In this document: positions 1 through 13,848 of the stretch, in pieces
How the letters are laid out: every line of letters starts with the position of its first letter
Numbering within the stretch: position 1 is the first letter of the stretch
Assembly (NCBI GenBank): GCA_030562195.1
Contig: JAUJPP010000005.1
Coordinates: 40,163,106 to 40,227,105, forward strand
Origin: Nipponacmea schrenckii
Lineage: Eukaryota; Mollusca; Gastropoda; Lottiidae
Direction: 5' to 3'
DNA length: 64,000 bases
Notes under the pieces: model-generated
The model's database searches: none
Told to the model about the DNA's origin: nothing
What the model saw: the letters and a program-made list of their open reading frames with translations, nothing else
Made by a program: the position numbers and the translations under genes

Positions 1-66
1 TCTACTCTTTTTGCGATTTCTAATGATCTTTAAGTTGCACAGCCTGTAGCAGTAATAGGGGCCTTG
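1..66 (-). repeat. SINE-A fragment at the window edge
   Basis: The segment ending in CACAGCCTGTAGCA...GGGGCC matches the tRNA-distal body of the SINE family seen in full, though interrupted, in EEF1AKMT2 intron 4. It is cut by the window edge. Read against the full copy, it lies on the minus strand. Confidence 0.55.
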
Positions 67-1594
67 ATCCAGAGAGAAGTCGACCAGTGCTCCCTAATTG
101 CACAGTGTATATTTTATCAGTCATCGACCTCAGCATCACCACATTACCTTATCAAAATAAACTCTTCAATTCAAACTAGCTTTATAATCTAGCTATACGT
201 TTATCAGCTTCATTTAAATAAGACTAATTCACCTTTACATGATACTAAGGCCAGGGGATTTCCATCATTCTTTCGTGAATCGAATATTCAGTTTGTCACA
301 GAAATAAAATTAAATTTGAGTTTTACTTTTTGATGTTCTTCTCCCACTGAATGGCAAATGTACAGGAACAACCAACCATACTGCACAGGGTTTTAAAGCC
401 TTGTTAAGGTAGATGCGTAGTGGTGGTACGGTCAACTTCAACTAAACAACAAACTTAATTCTTTAAAAATATTGACAATCAATTTCATATGGGTAGCATA
501 AAGAGATTTCTAAACGTTCAACTTCGGGCAAGTTTTTAAAAAGAATCTTTCCCTCGGACTGTTAAGAGATAAGATGAAACGACAAATTAAAATTGCCCCC
601 CCCCCCTCACCGTCTCCCTTCTTCATCCAACTCTTCACCAACGCATAAAATAATTGACAATCAATTTTCCGGTGTATGAACTTTTATAAATAGTGAACTA
701 AATTCTCAACCAACCACCCATCAATTTGCTACGTAATGTTTCAACCTACGGTTGCATTCACCAGTAGGCACAATATGATATCATCTCAATTGATAATTTC
801 CGTTTTACTTCCCGGCTGTCTGGCAGAAGTGTTGAAATTGTCAATATAAATTGAAATATATTTTCCCACACTTTCCCTTTTCATTGTCGTCTGTTTGTTA
901 TTGTACCAGTTCGTAATATGTTTCTATAGTAAATACCTTTATATAGGTAATAATCCCGCTAGTTTCCCGCCCAAATACCTTCTCAATGACGTGTCGTAAC
1001 AAAACTTGAATGGGCGTCGTCTGGTTTCAAACCTCGCGCAGGTATTCGTCTGCTGTCAACCATATCACTACTAAGTCACGATGTTGTCTTGCTCTTAATT
1101 TGATTCCAGGATAATCCTGTCCCTAAACATTCTTCAAACATGATTCTTATTGTTATTCTTTTTTTCAGTGCGTAATTTCTGGGGTGAAAACACAAAGAAT
1201 CTCCCACGTTGAGTGGACTAGTTTATGACGTCGGTTTAATACCAACACTAATGTATCTTATATACCGAGGTATTTTATTATTTTACACCCTTTCGGTACC
1301 TTGTTACAGCCGAATAATATGCAAATTTCACCCCTTGAAAAAACATGCATATAATATATCAACTGTTTGTACCATGCATGAAAATTTTTAAGAGATTTTA
1401 TCAGATGCGCTATCATGCAAAAGCCAGAATAAAGTTGAAAAACATTGCAATTTTATTTTTCCTAGATTGTTTTTGATAAAAGTTAATTAAGCAATGGGAC
1501 AACATACCATAGAAGTGTATTATTATTATCTAGTGTAACAAAAATTGCACCCGGGTTGTGAAACATAAAACTTAATGACTCACTTGACAACCTA
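67..1594. other. Non-coding stretch, nothing recognised
   Basis: No ORF here resembles a known family and no flanked exon was found. A run of 11 C at about 596-606 is the only low-complexity feature of note. Confidence 0.5.
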
Positions 1595-1838
1595 AGAAAA
1601 GAAACAACTATATTTTACAAGGATAACAAGTTAGGTTCACAAGTTCGCCGTGACAGGGATCCTTTCTACCAGCTGGTCTTTGGCCAAACCTCCTTGATCT
1701 TTCAAGGATTATCCGTACCCAATTAGAGCTGGGTGGACTGGAATTGTGAGTGAAGATAATTATTCAAGGTCATCTCACCATCAAACGCCGATCGAGATCA
1801 GAACTCACGTCCGACATTTTCAACGTATCCAACAAATG
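1595..1838 (-). repeat. SINE-B copy 1
   Basis: About 240 bp, near-identical in layout to copies at 41725-41850 and 63505-63728. Shared landmarks are GAAACAACTATATTTTACAA, GGATCCTTTCTACCAGCTGG, GCTGGGTGGACTGGAAT and GCCGATCGAGATCAGAACTC. On the minus strand the last block reads like a degenerate pol III B box (GAGTTCTGATC), so I orient the family on minus. A tRNA-derived SINE is inference. Confidence 0.7.
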
Positions 1839-4724
1839 CCGTCTTACTGTAAAGACCCAACGCTCTAACCTCTGTACTATGGAACTCCAAAACTATTTTT
1901 GCGGGTACAACAACCTGAAATAATTAATTTAAGGAAGTTGGCGATGAATTGATCATTTTTGGCAAATGTGAAACTTTCTTGGAAACCATTTGAGGAAAAA
2001 AAACAGGAGTTGGAATAAAGCTACCTTCATAACGGAAGTAAAAAAGTGAAAATTTGAAATCTGTCCAAACAACAAGTCAACAACAATTATCTTTATATCA
2101 ACATGATAACATTCTTTTAAATTTTGCAATTCACTGAAGCTTAAAAATATTGTGCACTTGCTGGTCCCTCACTAGAGTCATTCAAGCACCTGTTAATTCT
2201 ACGGTCGACTGCAGGACAAGTCAAATCACAGCATAGGTCATTTTAAAACCTTGCTAGATCATTGCCCAGTATTTTATATTATTTTCTATCTCTGAATACT
2301 AGAATAGATTAATAATAAACAGTGTAAAACTTGTTTTTCATACCCTAATATTTTCATAATCTCCCATGGTTTCGTACAAAAAAAGGATTTATTATCAAAG
2401 CGTAAAAAAATCAAACAATGAACAAACAATATGAAACGAAATGTGCTTCAGTGCATAGCAATTCAAGGGGAAAGAAGTTGTTTACGCGGACAATCAATAA
2501 ATCTTGGGATGGGAAACAGGGTTTTAAAGATTTAACGATGTATTTAAACTGAGTAACACCGGAGTCAAGGAGGGGGTGGGATGGTTCTGTACTGAATATC
2601 GACCTGAGAGGGAGAAGGCCTGAGGCCTGTGAAAGTTTGCGAGGAACGTAGTACCAACATGAAGCCAAAGGTTTTGGTATATTGCCCTCTACGAACCATA
2701 CCAATCCCCAACCTTCAGCACTGCAAGAGGACAAATTTAAAAAGTACATATACATATGTATGCATATCGTGATGGATGTATGAGCCTGTAGGTCGTCGAG
2801 TAAGCCTTCGACAAGTTACTGCGTATCAAAAGATAACAAAACATTGTACTTATCGGCGTTACTTAACCACGCTTTACTAAGAAAGATGAAAAGGGTTTAT
2901 CGTAAAATATCGGAGAATCTACAAGATAAAACATGTCAAAATAAATTTCTGAGAAAATCTGTTCGTAAAGTCAACTACATGTACGACATTTTGCAGTCAT
3001 TATCTTTGTTCATCTCTAAGCTATAAATCTGGTATAGGTAAATTAATAGCTTATGAGGCTGTGATTATAAAATGTCGCTTTTTAAAGATATCATTCATAA
3101 GAGTGTCTCCAAATTTTTTCTTTTATTTTTTTTTTAATCTCTGCATATTGCAATAATTAAAAATAATGGAAAGATGTCAAAAACTGGCCTTGGAAATTAA
3201 ACCCATTTCAGTCTGGCAGCAGAACATAGTTGCTAGCAAAGCGTTAGAGATACTATAGAAACGCTTGTAACAGAGTGGTTCTTTTCTAACACTTGAATAA
3301 CAGTACAAGGTCGATGTATCATGAAAATACCAAACCTCCGATTTTTAATCAAGAAGAAAATCTGATTAAAATAACTGAATGGACGATAAGCAAGTTATAA
3401 CATAGCTTGGCTAGTTACGAGGTTGTTTATAAATAAACGGAATACCAACATACACCCACGCTCTGTTGACATACCGATATATATAATAATATTAAAATGA
3501 TATTACTTCTATTATAGACCTTATTATACCAGTTAACCATCGACAGATTAGATTAAATCAATTTTCTGGGCGTGTCTCTCATTATAAGTGCATAGCTCTG
3601 ACTTTCAATGTATAATAACATTATCATAATATAACATGCATGTATTATAGACTATATAACTTGATAACTTTCAACCGACATCGACTGAGTATAATAATAC
3701 GGTTGTCCTTAAGAATGTTCCCTCACTGTACACCACATGGCTTTGCCTCAATGTATATCTGTATGCCAATCAATGGGCGACTGAAATAACGAAGTCTATT
3801 CGGTTGTCCAAGCAAAAAGGTATTTAATACATAATTTTACCATGAAATCGATATTGCTAGAGAAAAAATTTATATTGCAATTGTTTAGACGAAAGATTCC
3901 TTCACTGCACACTACATGGCATCGTCCTGTCATTCAATCGTTAGATCCCTTAACAGTTAGGGATGCAATCAAACGAATGTCAATGCCTCGATCCCTGCAC
4001 AATAACTGCATGGCCCTGTCATGATGTGATTGAAAATAGACGTACTCGTACCTAAGCATCCTCTAATTTTGAACATTTTCATTGAGGGGTGACTCAAGCT
4101 CCACTCCTTCGAGGGTTCACTTCGTTCATTGATAAAAATTTGATTTCAACCCCCGACTTTTACATAGCTTGAGGGTTCATTCACTACTCATTACCAAGGT
4201 CAAGTAGTTTACACTCCTTAAAAGAAAGATTTAGGGTAAAAATGTAGTGTTCAAAGATAGGCTTGTCTCCTGTCCTTCAGACCACCCTGTCCCCAGTGAC
4301 CTCATGGCAGGGTAAAATGCTGATAAGATGAATTCGTTTATATTCAAATGTAGAATTTCGTTCCGTTGATTTTAAAGTTGATAGGGCATAGTTTATTTTT
4401 GTAGGTAGCCTACTGAATCCCAATTGTACAGTCCAATAAGAGGTACCAGGTTTCTTTGTAATTTTGTACACTCTTTGCGATATTTTGTGTATAAATTTCG
4501 GAAACGAACTTGATATTAAAACGTTATAGGGGTAAAGGTGTGTTTTATTTTTGAGGGGGTAGATGTGGGGAGATAAAATGATAAGATGGTGGCTGGTGAG
4601 AATCCTTAATAGCTCGCATTTCGAAATGTGCTTATGAAGGCCGAGTGATATATACGTGGTATTTCCAAAATGCTCTAAAAAATAAGCGTTAAACCCGTTA
4701 TTGCTTTAAACAACGAGAATGACT
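1839..4724. other. Non-coding stretch, no supported gene
   Basis: The longest ORF (minus, 2411-2755) has no recognisable motif, no good splice sites and no family resemblance. The rest is AT-rich, with short direct repeats around 3.7-4.2 kb. Confidence 0.45.
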
Positions 4725-4945
4725 TCAAAGCAAATAACCGCCATGGTTCAGTAACCTCTTCTGCGTATTATGTATAAATCGGAACTTTCGGTCTCGCTTC
4801 TGATTGAAGTTCAGAATATCAACCAAAGATATGTTATTGCCTTCATATGTTTTGAATCTGTAATTCTGTATCCCTCTATCTCGTAAATAGAGATCCGAAG
4901 GATCCGGGGTTGGCATGGAAGTGGCATAGGTCGCGGTGTCCCAAC
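4725..4945 (-). other. Possible terminal coding exon, unidentified
   Basis: A minus-strand open frame ends in TGA at 4725 and encodes a compositionally protein-like stretch: PTPDPSDLYLRDRGIQNYRF, then a charged segment ending LLNHGGYLL. GC is higher than the flanks. I do not recognise the family and the acceptor is unclear; two internal AG sites (before AATTACAG and ATTCAAAA) could serve. It could be the 3' exon following the segment at 5553-5755, or chance. Confidence 0.2.
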
Positions 4946-5552
4946 AAGAGAAGGGCGCAAATATCAAGTCAGTAAAGTATATAATAGTGGGAAGTAAAAC
5001 TCGATTTAATTAACTTATATATAAATATCAATAATATACACGTGAAAGTCAAATTGACCTTACAGTTGTATTTCTAACTTTAAAAGGAATGTCAATAAAC
5101 TGGATATTATTATTAGTATTTATCAAACTCTGGGCTTATTATCGGTGGTAACTAACAACAACTCATACCGTATTAGTCCTTGGGAGGTTGGTACTCATTG
5201 AACCTTCCTCTACTAGTCGGTGATTAGTACATACTTGATTCTTACATCAATTTAAATTAATCAGCGTATATCAGTTGTCATTAAGCCATTATGGTGATAA
5301 TCGAGAGGACGTATAATTGTTCTTCTGCAGTTTACAGAATATAAAAACACATGATATCACAAGCATTATAAACAGGTTAGCGATCACCCTTCTATCTCAA
5401 ACCTCTTTGCGTCGACCACTCTTGCACCCATTTACAGCTGTTTTCTAAATCACCCTTTTTGCATCTCGTTTAAAGTCAAAAAAAGGAAACCATATTTAGT
5501 TGGTGTCTGGGGTGTTGAGAAAAGATGACTTACTCAATGTCACCTGACTTGC

Positions 5553-5755
5553 ACACAAAGATATGAACCTTCGACCACGATATTTTCAATATCAAGAACA
5601 TGATACGGTTTGACGAGCTTTAAATAAGGCTCCGTGCAGCATCCGATTATCTTAGAAGAGGACATATCAAATGAGGAGATACCAGACAGCGGAAACCTTG
5701 CCCTCCTTTCGCAGTGAAAGCCCGGGAGCAGAACTGGTGCTCCCCGCCTAACCAA
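5553..5755 (-). other. Possible internal coding exon, unidentified
   Basis: A minus-strand open frame contains FDMSSSKIIGCCTEPYLKLV and ends at a plausible donor, CAAGTCAG|GTGACA, at about 5553. Candidate acceptors lie near 5757-5775 (GATTGCAG, TTGGTTAG). GC is above the flanks. No known domain is recognised. Pairing with the open frame at 4725-4945 would need a short intron. Weak evidence. Confidence 0.2.
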
Positions 5756-7059
5756 TTTGCAGTCTGCAATCCATGCTATGTGGTTATACTATCAAAACAA
5801 ATGAGTTAAATAGTTAAACAACTTTTGCTCAGGGTGTATTACTTTTCCAAGAAAACTTCAAACCGCCTTTATCATGTTTGTAAGCGGACCTAAAAACCGC
5901 GGGCTTTGTGTACAGTCTATTATACTATCAAGATCAAGGAAGTTGTGTGTTATACTCCGCGGAGCTGAGCATTCCCCGAGATCAGCGAGTTATCAACAAG
6001 TATTAAGTATATCATGATTAACGGGAAGTATTTTAAATATGACGCTTTGTAAACACAGAGTTAAAGCCTATTGGTAAATATATCAACAGACTGCATATCT
6101 CTAGAAATCTTCCTGGTAGGCAGGGGGTGAGAAATTGTAACGTTAATGGGGGTGAGAAGTCTTAGTCTCCATATTGCAAGTCCAAAAACTAATAATACTC
6201 GAAGAAACGGTGTGCTTTTTTGGTTTACTTACAAAACTGTGAATACACGGAAAGGGTGTAATATATTACTAAAGAAAAGAAGAGGAGCGTGTGCTTATGC
6301 ATTTCCTTTTTCCCATGATAATCCCGATTGTCCTTCACCGGGTACCGTACATCGTCTTATCTCACCTTAATGGAGAAGGGAGGTCCCCTCCTTCATTGTA
6401 CGCAACATAAAGTATTACTGTCAGGATCAGATCAGATCAGCATAAAAAAAAAACGAAGATCAACTTTCATTATGAGCAGAAACTATGCACCGACTGACTG
6501 ACGTTATTATTATTTTAGACATATCTGTAGGCCCTATACTTGATACCCATAGAGCCCTTAACTATAAACCTATTATACCTATTAGCTAGTATAAAATATG
6601 CAAATATATTTCCTTTTATAGCCAAATTTAACTATAAATGGTGGTTACACCAACTTAGATATAAATCTCTATATATTGTATATTATATACAAAATATGTA
6701 CCAACTCTTTTATTTTTTCAGTTCATCAAAACATAAATTCCATACATGCATTTGAAAGTTATTTTTGGACCCTGGTGGTTATTTTAGGCGCTATTAAGAT
6801 AACGTGTCTCTATTTGGGTGTAATATAAAATTACCCGGGGTTATGTTCACCTTATGTATAGGTTATTCAGGGTAATAGCAGTATATAAGATAACTTTGCT
6901 TTTTAATTGCGAAGTCCTGATGAGAATAGTATACCCAGAACACTAATCGCAGCGGGAGATAAGCTCTAATCTAGTTTGTATAATAAACAAAACCCGATTT
7001 GCCTTTTGGAATTGTTGTCATTGTACAGGACACCTCGTCCTTTTCCCTTTAGACTGTAA
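5756..7059. other. Non-coding stretch, nothing recognised
   Basis: Only short ORFs without splice context. A small GATCA repeat lies at about 6424-6440. Confidence 0.4.
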
Positions 7060-7347
7060 CAATGAAAATGATATAAATGGAGTTTTACCTCCTAGTCTTC
7101 TGCACTTTATGATCTATTGAAGACTGTGAACTAATAATGCAAATGAAATGAATGGAGTTTTACGTCCTAGTCTTCTGCACTTTATGAGATATTGAAGACT
7201 GTGAACTAATAATGCAAATGAAATGAATGGAGTATAACGTCGTAGTCTTCTGCACTTTATGAGCTATTGAAGACTGTGAACTAATAATGCAAATGAAATG
7301 AATGGAGTTTTACGTCCTTCTCTTCTGCACTTTATGGGCCAATGAAG
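7060..7347 (-). repeat. 75-bp tandem array made from the SINE-A tail end
   Basis: Four units; the landmark TCTTCTGCACTTTATG begins at 7096, 7171, 7246 and 7321, an exact 75-bp period. The unit (AAATGAATGGAGTTTTACGT, then the landmark, then TTGAAGACTG) is the 3' end of SINE-A read on the opposite strand. The array therefore arose by local amplification of one SINE end. Confidence 0.85.
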
Positions 7348-8289
7348 ACTGGTGCGATTATATCAGTGTCCCCGTAAATATACAAAATTCAGAATCCCTT
7401 TAATAACCCCTCGAACGAACGAACGTGAACAAAATGTCGATATGATAATGAGTAATTCTATTGGCGTTAATTCAATATTTCCTGTTTACAAACTGATTTC
7501 AATGGTTTAATAATACCCCTGATTTAGCTGTTAAAATATCAACTTTGGTTTTCTAAAGAAAACAATATGAAACGGAAATATTTTGCCGTATTTCTTAACT
7601 TAATCTTTTCCAGGTTTCTTTATGGTACTGTATTTTATTGAAGCGTTTTTCCAATGGGGAAAATTCAATTAATCTTCGTGATGTTTTACTCGGGGGGGGG
7701 GGGGGGTGCTCCTTTCTGGAAAATATTCATTTTAATCATATTGCTACCTTGAAAAAATTGCATGTAGCCCCAATGGAAATGCATTTGGCAAATGCTCGGC
7801 CCCTTACCAAATGATAATAAGAAACGCCTCTTGAACCCGGAATTTAACTTAGATAATACCGTAGATAATAATAGATAAGCAAATACACAAAATACTATAC
7901 GGATTTGGACACGACCCGGATACCATTCGGTTCTTCTATTCTCAACTGTATAGATAATCCAGGACCGGACGTTTAACCGCGTACCTTACATTTCCGAATC
8001 TCTCTTTTAACAGATAAAGCGTTAAATGACATCATATCCTTTTGAGATTGAGATAATTATGAATTTTCTAATAAGTTTAAATAATATATAATAGAGTTGT
8101 ATAACGCTCTAGAAGAAATGTAACTGTAACATATTGTAAGAGGGTGTCTTTTGAAGGTTTAACGTTATCAAGCACGTGTTGGTTGAATGACACAGACCCG
8201 TTTACAAGTGATCTGAATTATTCATGTGACCACATTCCTGGGATATACCATTTCATAATAATATTTATATATAATATTTAAATCGGGAC

Positions 8290-8612
8290 TGAAGGGTTGT
8301 TATCTGAAACATGTGTCGGTACCACAACCCCCCCCCCTCTCTCTCTCCCAGTTGACATTAACATGTATAAATATATCTGGCACTTTAAAATCACGATTGA
8401 GACTAGATGGTTTATCCCGATGAAGTTTTTATTTCTGAAACACACGCCAACAGTGTGACAATAGACTCGGTTGATCAAAATAATGTGCATAATCGTTATA
8501 TCTTTAGTTGTAGGCCTATAATGTTCTCAATTCGGACTGAGACCCGAATTTGGTTGTTTTTTACCTGTCCTCGCGAGTATTTTATATCTGAAACACGTGT
8601 CAAGGCCGTGAT
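8290..8612 (+). repeat. Three diverged copies of a short hairpin-bearing block
   Basis: The block TATCTGAAACAYGTGTC recurs at about 8301, 8432 and 8586, each followed by a small stem (for example CACAC/GTGTG). The middle copy is preceded by CCGATGAAG. A related block, CACCTGATGAAG...GAAACGTGT, sits at about 21212-21242. Function unknown. Confidence 0.5.
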
Positions 8613-9069
8613 ATAAGCGCATGTATATAAATACATAAATAATTCATTATCCCCATATTTTATAACATGTTGTATAAGAATCTAGACAATTGTTTTTATT
8701 ATATTAAAATTATCGTAAATAAATAACAAAGTTATATAGCAAAGGCGTGGGAGTCATGTTCTTAATTGGTTTTTAAAAATGAATATTACCTATTTCAGCC
8801 TTATACAACATCGTTTGCATAATCATATGATGTTATAAGTCAGTTTATATTTAAAAAATAAAAACATTTTTATAGTCAAGTTACGAAACCGTGGCTACTA
8901 CCTGAAAGTGATAACTAGCTATTATTATTTATTTTAGCACCATTCTGGTTACAATTAACCCATCTAAATTGACCCTCACTACCTGTGGACGTGTCACTGA
9001 TTCACGCACCTGTTGTCTGCAGAGAATCTCTGGAGTTCTTTAAACAACAATAAAATTAAAGCTATGATT

Positions 9070-9175
9070 GATATCTGTTAGCTGGAAACGAACATTAACT
9101 TATCATCTACCAACAACTGCCTAGTTTCTGATATCTGTTAGCTGGAAACGAACGTTAGCATGTCATCTACTAACC
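9070..9175. repeat. 60-bp tandem duplication
   Basis: GATATCTGTTAGCTGGAAAC followed by GAACRTTA...CATCTAC occurs at about 9070 and again at about 9130, with few differences. Confidence 0.75.
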
Positions 9176-10892
9176 AACTAAACAGCTAGCTAGCCGGAAC
9201 TCGGGAATAAAAAGTATCGAACCGGATGAATGTAGGTTTACGATTGTATACCAATCACGATATGCGTGAAAACATATTATAGAGTGTTAACTATACCGAC
9301 TACAGGTGATAAAACGTGACCATAACTTTCTGGTTTAAAGTATGCCAATCAATGCACTTCGTTTGACACAGAGATAATTATAAAAACATACGTATGCTAC
9401 AGTGCGGTGATTGGAGATTTTTATCATTGTATTCTTTTAAATTTCAAACACGCATTAAAACATTGATTATATAGATCGTGTTGAAATTCGTTCAAAAGAT
9501 TTTTGTATATTGTAAATTAGATACCGGCTTTCCATTGCCATTGTTCCTAGGCTCTAAATCTCGAATCGATATTAATCCTGTTTTAGAAAATAAACAAATA
9601 ATCAGTGGACTTTTAACCCACGACTTTTAATTCGTTTCGTGAAAGGAAATTTATCACGACAATTGAATTAATAATATGAGTTGAGCAGATTATCGGCTTT
9701 TTGTTTTATGTAGTTTGTTTACAAATTATCGTGTTTTCTTTAATTAACACGAATCCGAAACAATAGTTTTAAATAATATTTTTACACAGTGGTTTTAAAG
9801 TATTTGTTAGTAGATGTGAGGGGGCATATGGCATTATTCTATGAGTATGACCCACCATTCAGAACAGTCTAACGTCATTTTCTTGCGATCTTAGACATAA
9901 TATTTAACCTGGCTTAATATGGCTTAAATAATACAAGCTATATGATTTTTCCGAGTGTCCGACAGTGACGCCATGAACCGCCTAGAATGACCAAAGACGA
10001 CGGGTACTTATTCGAATAGTGCTTATAGAAGTCTGGTATCCGTGAAAAGATGGGGAACATTTTCTAACCCCTTATTTATTTTATTGCTCAGAATTAGCTT
10101 GAGTGTCTTCAACATCAATGAGAGGAAGGGACAGTAATGGTCACATAATTGAAAGAAGGGGGGGGGGGCAGGGAGAACTCAAAGAACAGAAATTTGTAAG
10201 TGGGATCCGAATTCAGTTCGATTCAGTCTAAAGATTATACACCATATAAATATTGAAAATCATTCGATCCGGTTCCACACGCATTGTTCTAGTTCATTCT
10301 GGAATGAAAGATTAAAGTGTAGAAAACATGCGATATGGAGAGAAGTCGTATAGTAATTCTATATTTTACATTAAATCCACTTTTAACACTATTATACCAG
10401 ACTCTGGTTATTATCGATATAATTAAAGCCATATATTAATTGAAATAGAAAAATAAAAATAGGTATCGTTATAGACTGTTGGAGGCCTGTAAACAAGTAT
10501 ACGGTGTTTAGTGCCGTAATGTCACCAAGTCTGTCTCAAATTCCATAATATCTTGACATTTTAATGATAGATGGTATATAGGCATATATATATCTACATA
10601 TACATCTAAATATTCAATACATCTCTTTCAATAACTCAGTTTCCATGACAATTCATCAAAATACCCATACATGTATCTTACCACAATTTGAAACAAAACA
10701 ATAGAAAAATATCGAAGAAAAATAACTTGATGAGTTCGATGATTTGGTATCTTTGTCTTTATTCGAGACATATATAAGAGTAACATGGACGGTAGAAATA
10801 TTTAGTAGGCCCCTATGTTCCATTGGAGAAAAGAGAGCATCTTCAAAGAATAAACTTTACTCTAGAATTGGGCCGCATACCAGAAATAAAAT

Positions 10893-10932
10893 TAAGATAA
10901 ATCTATTTTTTTTATATAAAAGATTTATCTTA
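10893..10932. repeat. Perfect 12-bp hairpin
   Basis: TAAGATAAATCT (10893-10904) is exactly complementary to AGATTTATCTTA (10921-10932), with a 16-nt T/A-rich loop. AT-rich, so chance is possible. Confidence 0.5.
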
Positions 10933-12254
10933 GATAAAAATCATTAAAATATTGAAATTCTACCCTCAGTAGTATATAACTTATTACTATAGTTACTGTT
11001 AGATTTCCTCACTTCCTGTTTACCAATTTCCGAGGTTAATCAGCATCGTGATTCGAAATCCGGTGTGCTCCACTCACACTTCTTAGAAATTACGGTGTGA
11101 TTTATCTGGGGTGTTCTTTGTTATTGGATAGCTAGATATTTTGAACCCCAGATCCCTAAGATTCGTCTGTGTCATCGTCAACGGAAGTCAACATTCTTTA
11201 AGATAAATGGTACGATTATCTCCGTATCCTTGAAATGACGTCATTATTCAACCGCTTCTGATTGGTTAAATAACCGGATTTAAGAATTTGATTGGATAAG
11301 ACGGTCAAGGTTATTTAGATGTTAACAATAAAGGTATTTTAAAAATGGTTCATCTTGACACTATTATTGTTCAACGAAACGCATAAATTTAAAGAGATCC
11401 GTGTATATAAGATGAATACAGGATTGGCGATTTTTTGTATCTTTTATTTGTCCTTTTCATAAAAAAATAAACAAATAAATTCAGGCATTGCTGCACTCCT
11501 ATTTCATTCATTATTTTTTTTATTTCTTTTTTGTTTTTTTTTAATAATTAAACAAACCTGGGTGACAAGACTAAATTTTTGAAACAGGAAAGGTTCGATC
11601 CTTTATGAGTTTTTGAAAGGATAATTTCTGAATGATATTTTTTTATATTTTTTACGGAATTTCGAAACGGTTTCGTTTTTTCAACTTGAGAAATAACTGT
11701 CCGAAATATCAACCTTTGAATGTCTAATGAGTTTTTTACGGGATTATTTCTGAATGATTTATTTTGATTTTTTAGCGGGTTTAGGAGGGCTACTGGAGTA
11801 ATAGGTCTAACTGTTTGAGGAATCAATTATTGTAATGCCTGTGTAGCGGATATTAACGTTATCATATAAACAGTTTGTACCAAGTTGTTAAATGTTATGA
11901 GAGAAACCTTATACAATATTTAGTCACTGACCACACGAAATTCAAGTAAAATCGATTTATTATGGTAATTTAAGATGAATTATGTTAATCAGTCGTATAC
12001 GTTACGTAAATGTTACAAAGGCAGCCTTTAAACACTGGGACGCCCTAAGGTTCAGGGGTCGAATTAATGACTTGCTAACGAGATGATGATAAGTTTAGAT
12101 GAAGTAACCAAATTATCAATTAACAGTCAACAAATCGATCCTTCTTTCATGTCAAGTTTCTTTTCTTACAAACAGCCTTACGATAACACATCTATATAAC
12201 TCATTTAAACTTACTACATCAAATAAAACTCAGTTTCATTCATAAATTAATTCG

Positions 12255-12307
12255 TTACGTCACGTTATGACGTCAGATGACAATGACGTAATGTGTTAAC
12301 GTCATCA
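12255..12307. promoter_or_regulatory. Cluster of four CRE/ATF-like sites
   Basis: Within 53 bp there are TTACGTCAC, TATGACGTCAG (full CRE), AATGACGTAAT and AACGTCATCA. A further full TGACGTCA is at 11236-11243. Dense CRE-type sites are typical of bZIP-bound promoters or enhancers. No flanking gene is recognised, so the target is unknown. Confidence 0.4.
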
Positions 12308-13848
12308 CGACGAATAAGATGAATGAAAAGAAGAAGTAGTAACAAGTCGTTCAATTTACTCGGCGTTTGAAATTGTAAGTGTATAATAGTAACTGAATTA
12401 TGTAATAATAAATACCTGACGGTCATTCAAGCGGTAAATACTGTTTGAGTATGGAGCAGATTATTAAACGAAATGGCGACTTGACGACGAAGTCAGGTGA
12501 CGATCTCTCGCTTTGATGAAAACAAATTGACAAAGCTTCACAAGAATTAGTTCAGATTTGATCGGATTTGGGAAAAATATTTTGTATTGATTACGAATTG
12601 ACTACCCGTGTCAGATAAATGTCCATAAAAATTTATTTTATATTTCAACCCGGGAGGTCAAATATGGCTAGGGGCATCCCTTATTTATCCCGAACCTTGC
12701 CCTTGAAATAGTGGGTGTCAGTTATGATTGATTGATCAATTATTCCGATATCGATCATTAGATTGTTCGATTAACACCAGTCAAAACACCAAAATGTGCA
12801 TGTTTTCGAAAAAAGTTCGATAGCTAATGTTTTGCTATTATAATATGTTGTTTTGGATTTTCGGGTTGCAATTTGCAGTAGGTACTCAGTTCCTTAATAT
12901 TGGAATGGATTGAAATCATCTGTGTATTTTCGAGTAACCATCTGAAAGGACATCTCAGTACTATTTTTGTGCAATAAGGGAACTGTCCATAATGAAGTAA
13001 GACAACCACTATAGTATAAGAATGTGAAGAATGTAGAAAATATATATTCGCGATATTATATCAGTAGTAATATCGTTATTAAGTCTTACTTTTATATCAC
13101 ACCCAAAAATACGTCGCAAAAATCTTATACCTGTCTGAACCGCACAGGCTATACAACGACTAGTTTTTAGTGACTATTCTGGATAACTTATTTTTAGGTG
13201 TTTTGTACACTTTTTATCCATGACTTCCTTTTGGCACATCGTTATATTCAGTAATATTCTATATAATCATAACAGAATCTTTATTTTACATGGGTCTGAA
13301 TTGGGTTTAAAACACAAGGCCTTTATGATCATGTCTAATATTCACCCCATGGGCACAAAACGGTGCTTGGGTTCGTTACGACGTAGTGTATATTAGAGGG
13401 ACTCAAGTTAAAGAAATTATGGGCGTATTTCTCCGGAACTTGAAAAACAATTATGTACATGTATTACATTTACAAAATAACTGCAAGTTTTGAACCCTTC
13501 GTTCCAAAGTGTCCTTAGCATTTGGATGCACCAAGGACAGGGTCAATCAGTGCGGGTGTTTTTGCTCATATTCACCGTCTTAAAAGTTGACACATGGAAT
13601 ATTTTGTAATACCATTAGCATCCTTGCTGGACCAAAATCAAGCCAAAACGAGTCTTAACGTGACTTGTCGTTTATTGAAAAAGCTTCACTTCAACACGAA
13701 ATATTGGTTTTGTCTCAGAGATACAAGTTAAAACGAAGATTTTAGCGTGACGCCGATTAGTGAATTCGCCATATCATGGTCATTCAAGTTTCACATAAAA
13801 ATGACCTTGACCTATTATTAACTGTCCACGTGGTTTCAAAGTGCTTCA

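Noticed and set aside
8400..8612. Hammerhead-ribozyme-like blocks (GATGAAG ... GAAAC ... GTGTC), also at 21212-21242
   Set aside because: The GATGA and GAAAC cores are reminiscent, but stem II does not pair properly (for example A-T rather than G-C next to the core) and the base after stem III is not the required U-H. I list the blocks only as a repeat.
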